Of a stretch of 64,000 bases of DNA, positions 63,683-64,000 are shown one piece after another. A model generated the notes under the pieces. The model did no database searches and was not told the origin of the DNA. It saw only the letters and a list, made by a program, of their open reading frames with translations. The stretch comes from Flectonema sp. DT1601 (Eukaryota > Euglenozoa > Diplonemea > Diplonemida > Diplonemidae): contig OZ025827.1 of the NCBI GenBank assembly GCA_964019425.1, forward strand, positions 1 to 64,000, in the 5' to 3' direction. The position numbers and the translations under genes were made by a program. Position 1 is the stretch's first letter. Every line of letters begins with the position of its first letter.

Positions 63683-64000
63683 ATAATTTGAGTGAAAGAG
63701 TTTTGAGAAGAAACTTTTCTTTTTTCACATCACAAATTGTGTAGAAACAGTTCCTTCAAACCGTCACCAATTCCTGAACAGGAAGTGGGTTCTGAAATAT
63801 CAGAAGAAGATACCATTCCCACTACTTCTTATTACTTGTTCATACTACTACGGGGAAGTAGAAAACATAAAATACACCTGTCTCCCTTTTAGGGAAACAA
63901 CCCATCGAACTGCTAACGAAAAGAAATCAGAAAACGGAAGTTCTCACAACAAAATAAAAAGTACGAATAGTAATTAAATGGAATTGAGATCTTCTTATTA
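63683..64000. other. right-edge stretch, nothing recognised
   Basis: AT-rich with a loose inverted segment around GAAGTAG and GTACTACTA (63800-63860). No ORF of note. Confidence 0.4.

Overview
The window looks like nuclear DNA of a free-living or parasitic protist, most likely a euglenozoan or something near one, though the lineage is an inference. Three things point that way. Every host gene I can support, from 63.1 kb down to 14.4 kb, lies on the minus strand with short gaps, some under 60 bases. Splice-acceptor-like tracts sit just upstream of several start codons. The mobile elements are a VIPER-type tyrosine-recombinase retrotransposon and a LINE with a 2A peptide ahead of its endonuclease, both best known from trypanosomes. 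Unlike trypanosomatid genes, however, several of these carry ordinary short GT-AG introns (79-210 bases, mostly starting GTATG or GTATC). I reconstructed them by matching phase across the junctions. TGA, TAA and TAG all serve as stops, so the code is standard.

Left part (1-14.4 kb) is mobile and repetitive DNA. It holds a VIPER-like element running off the left edge (1-3.9 kb), a perfect 1.4-kb array of the telomere-like 8-mer TTTGCGGG (4.13-5.55 kb), and a LINE that runs into that array and lacks its reverse transcriptase (5.55-9.75 kb). These are followed by a 2-kb island bounded by inverted repeats (9.9-11.9 kb), two tRNA-derived SINE-like units (12.6-12.9 kb), and two dispersed repeat families whose ends abut short runs of the same 8-mer.

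Middle (14.4-31.7 kb) has sparse genes among repeats: a ubiquitin-like/leucine-rich-repeat protein, a 7TM surface protein with a Pro/Thr/Ala repeat stalk, a hAT transposase remnant with ~370-base direct repeats around it, a GTGTT microsatellite, a 34-bp minisatellite and a broken Ulp1-type protease fragment.

Right part (31.7-63.1 kb) is a dense one-direction gene cluster. From 63 kb leftward the genes are: a double pseudo-protease (metacaspase-like plus calpain-like), an ankyrin protein, a probable selenocysteine-containing peroxiredoxin-like protein, a Ser-rich protein, a multi-TM protein with a degenerate class III cyclase domain, an F-box protein, a 3,588-residue EGF-like surface protein, a PDZ/coiled-coil protein, a secreted torsin/Clp-type AAA+ ATPase, an EF-hand-like protein and a small EGF-like membrane protein. 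There is no metabolic operon. The common themes are surface display and signalling.

The observation I rate highest is the in-frame TGA at the peroxidatic cysteine position of the redoxin (57096-57098), which would give a U-P-A-C active site. I found no convincing SECIS by eye.
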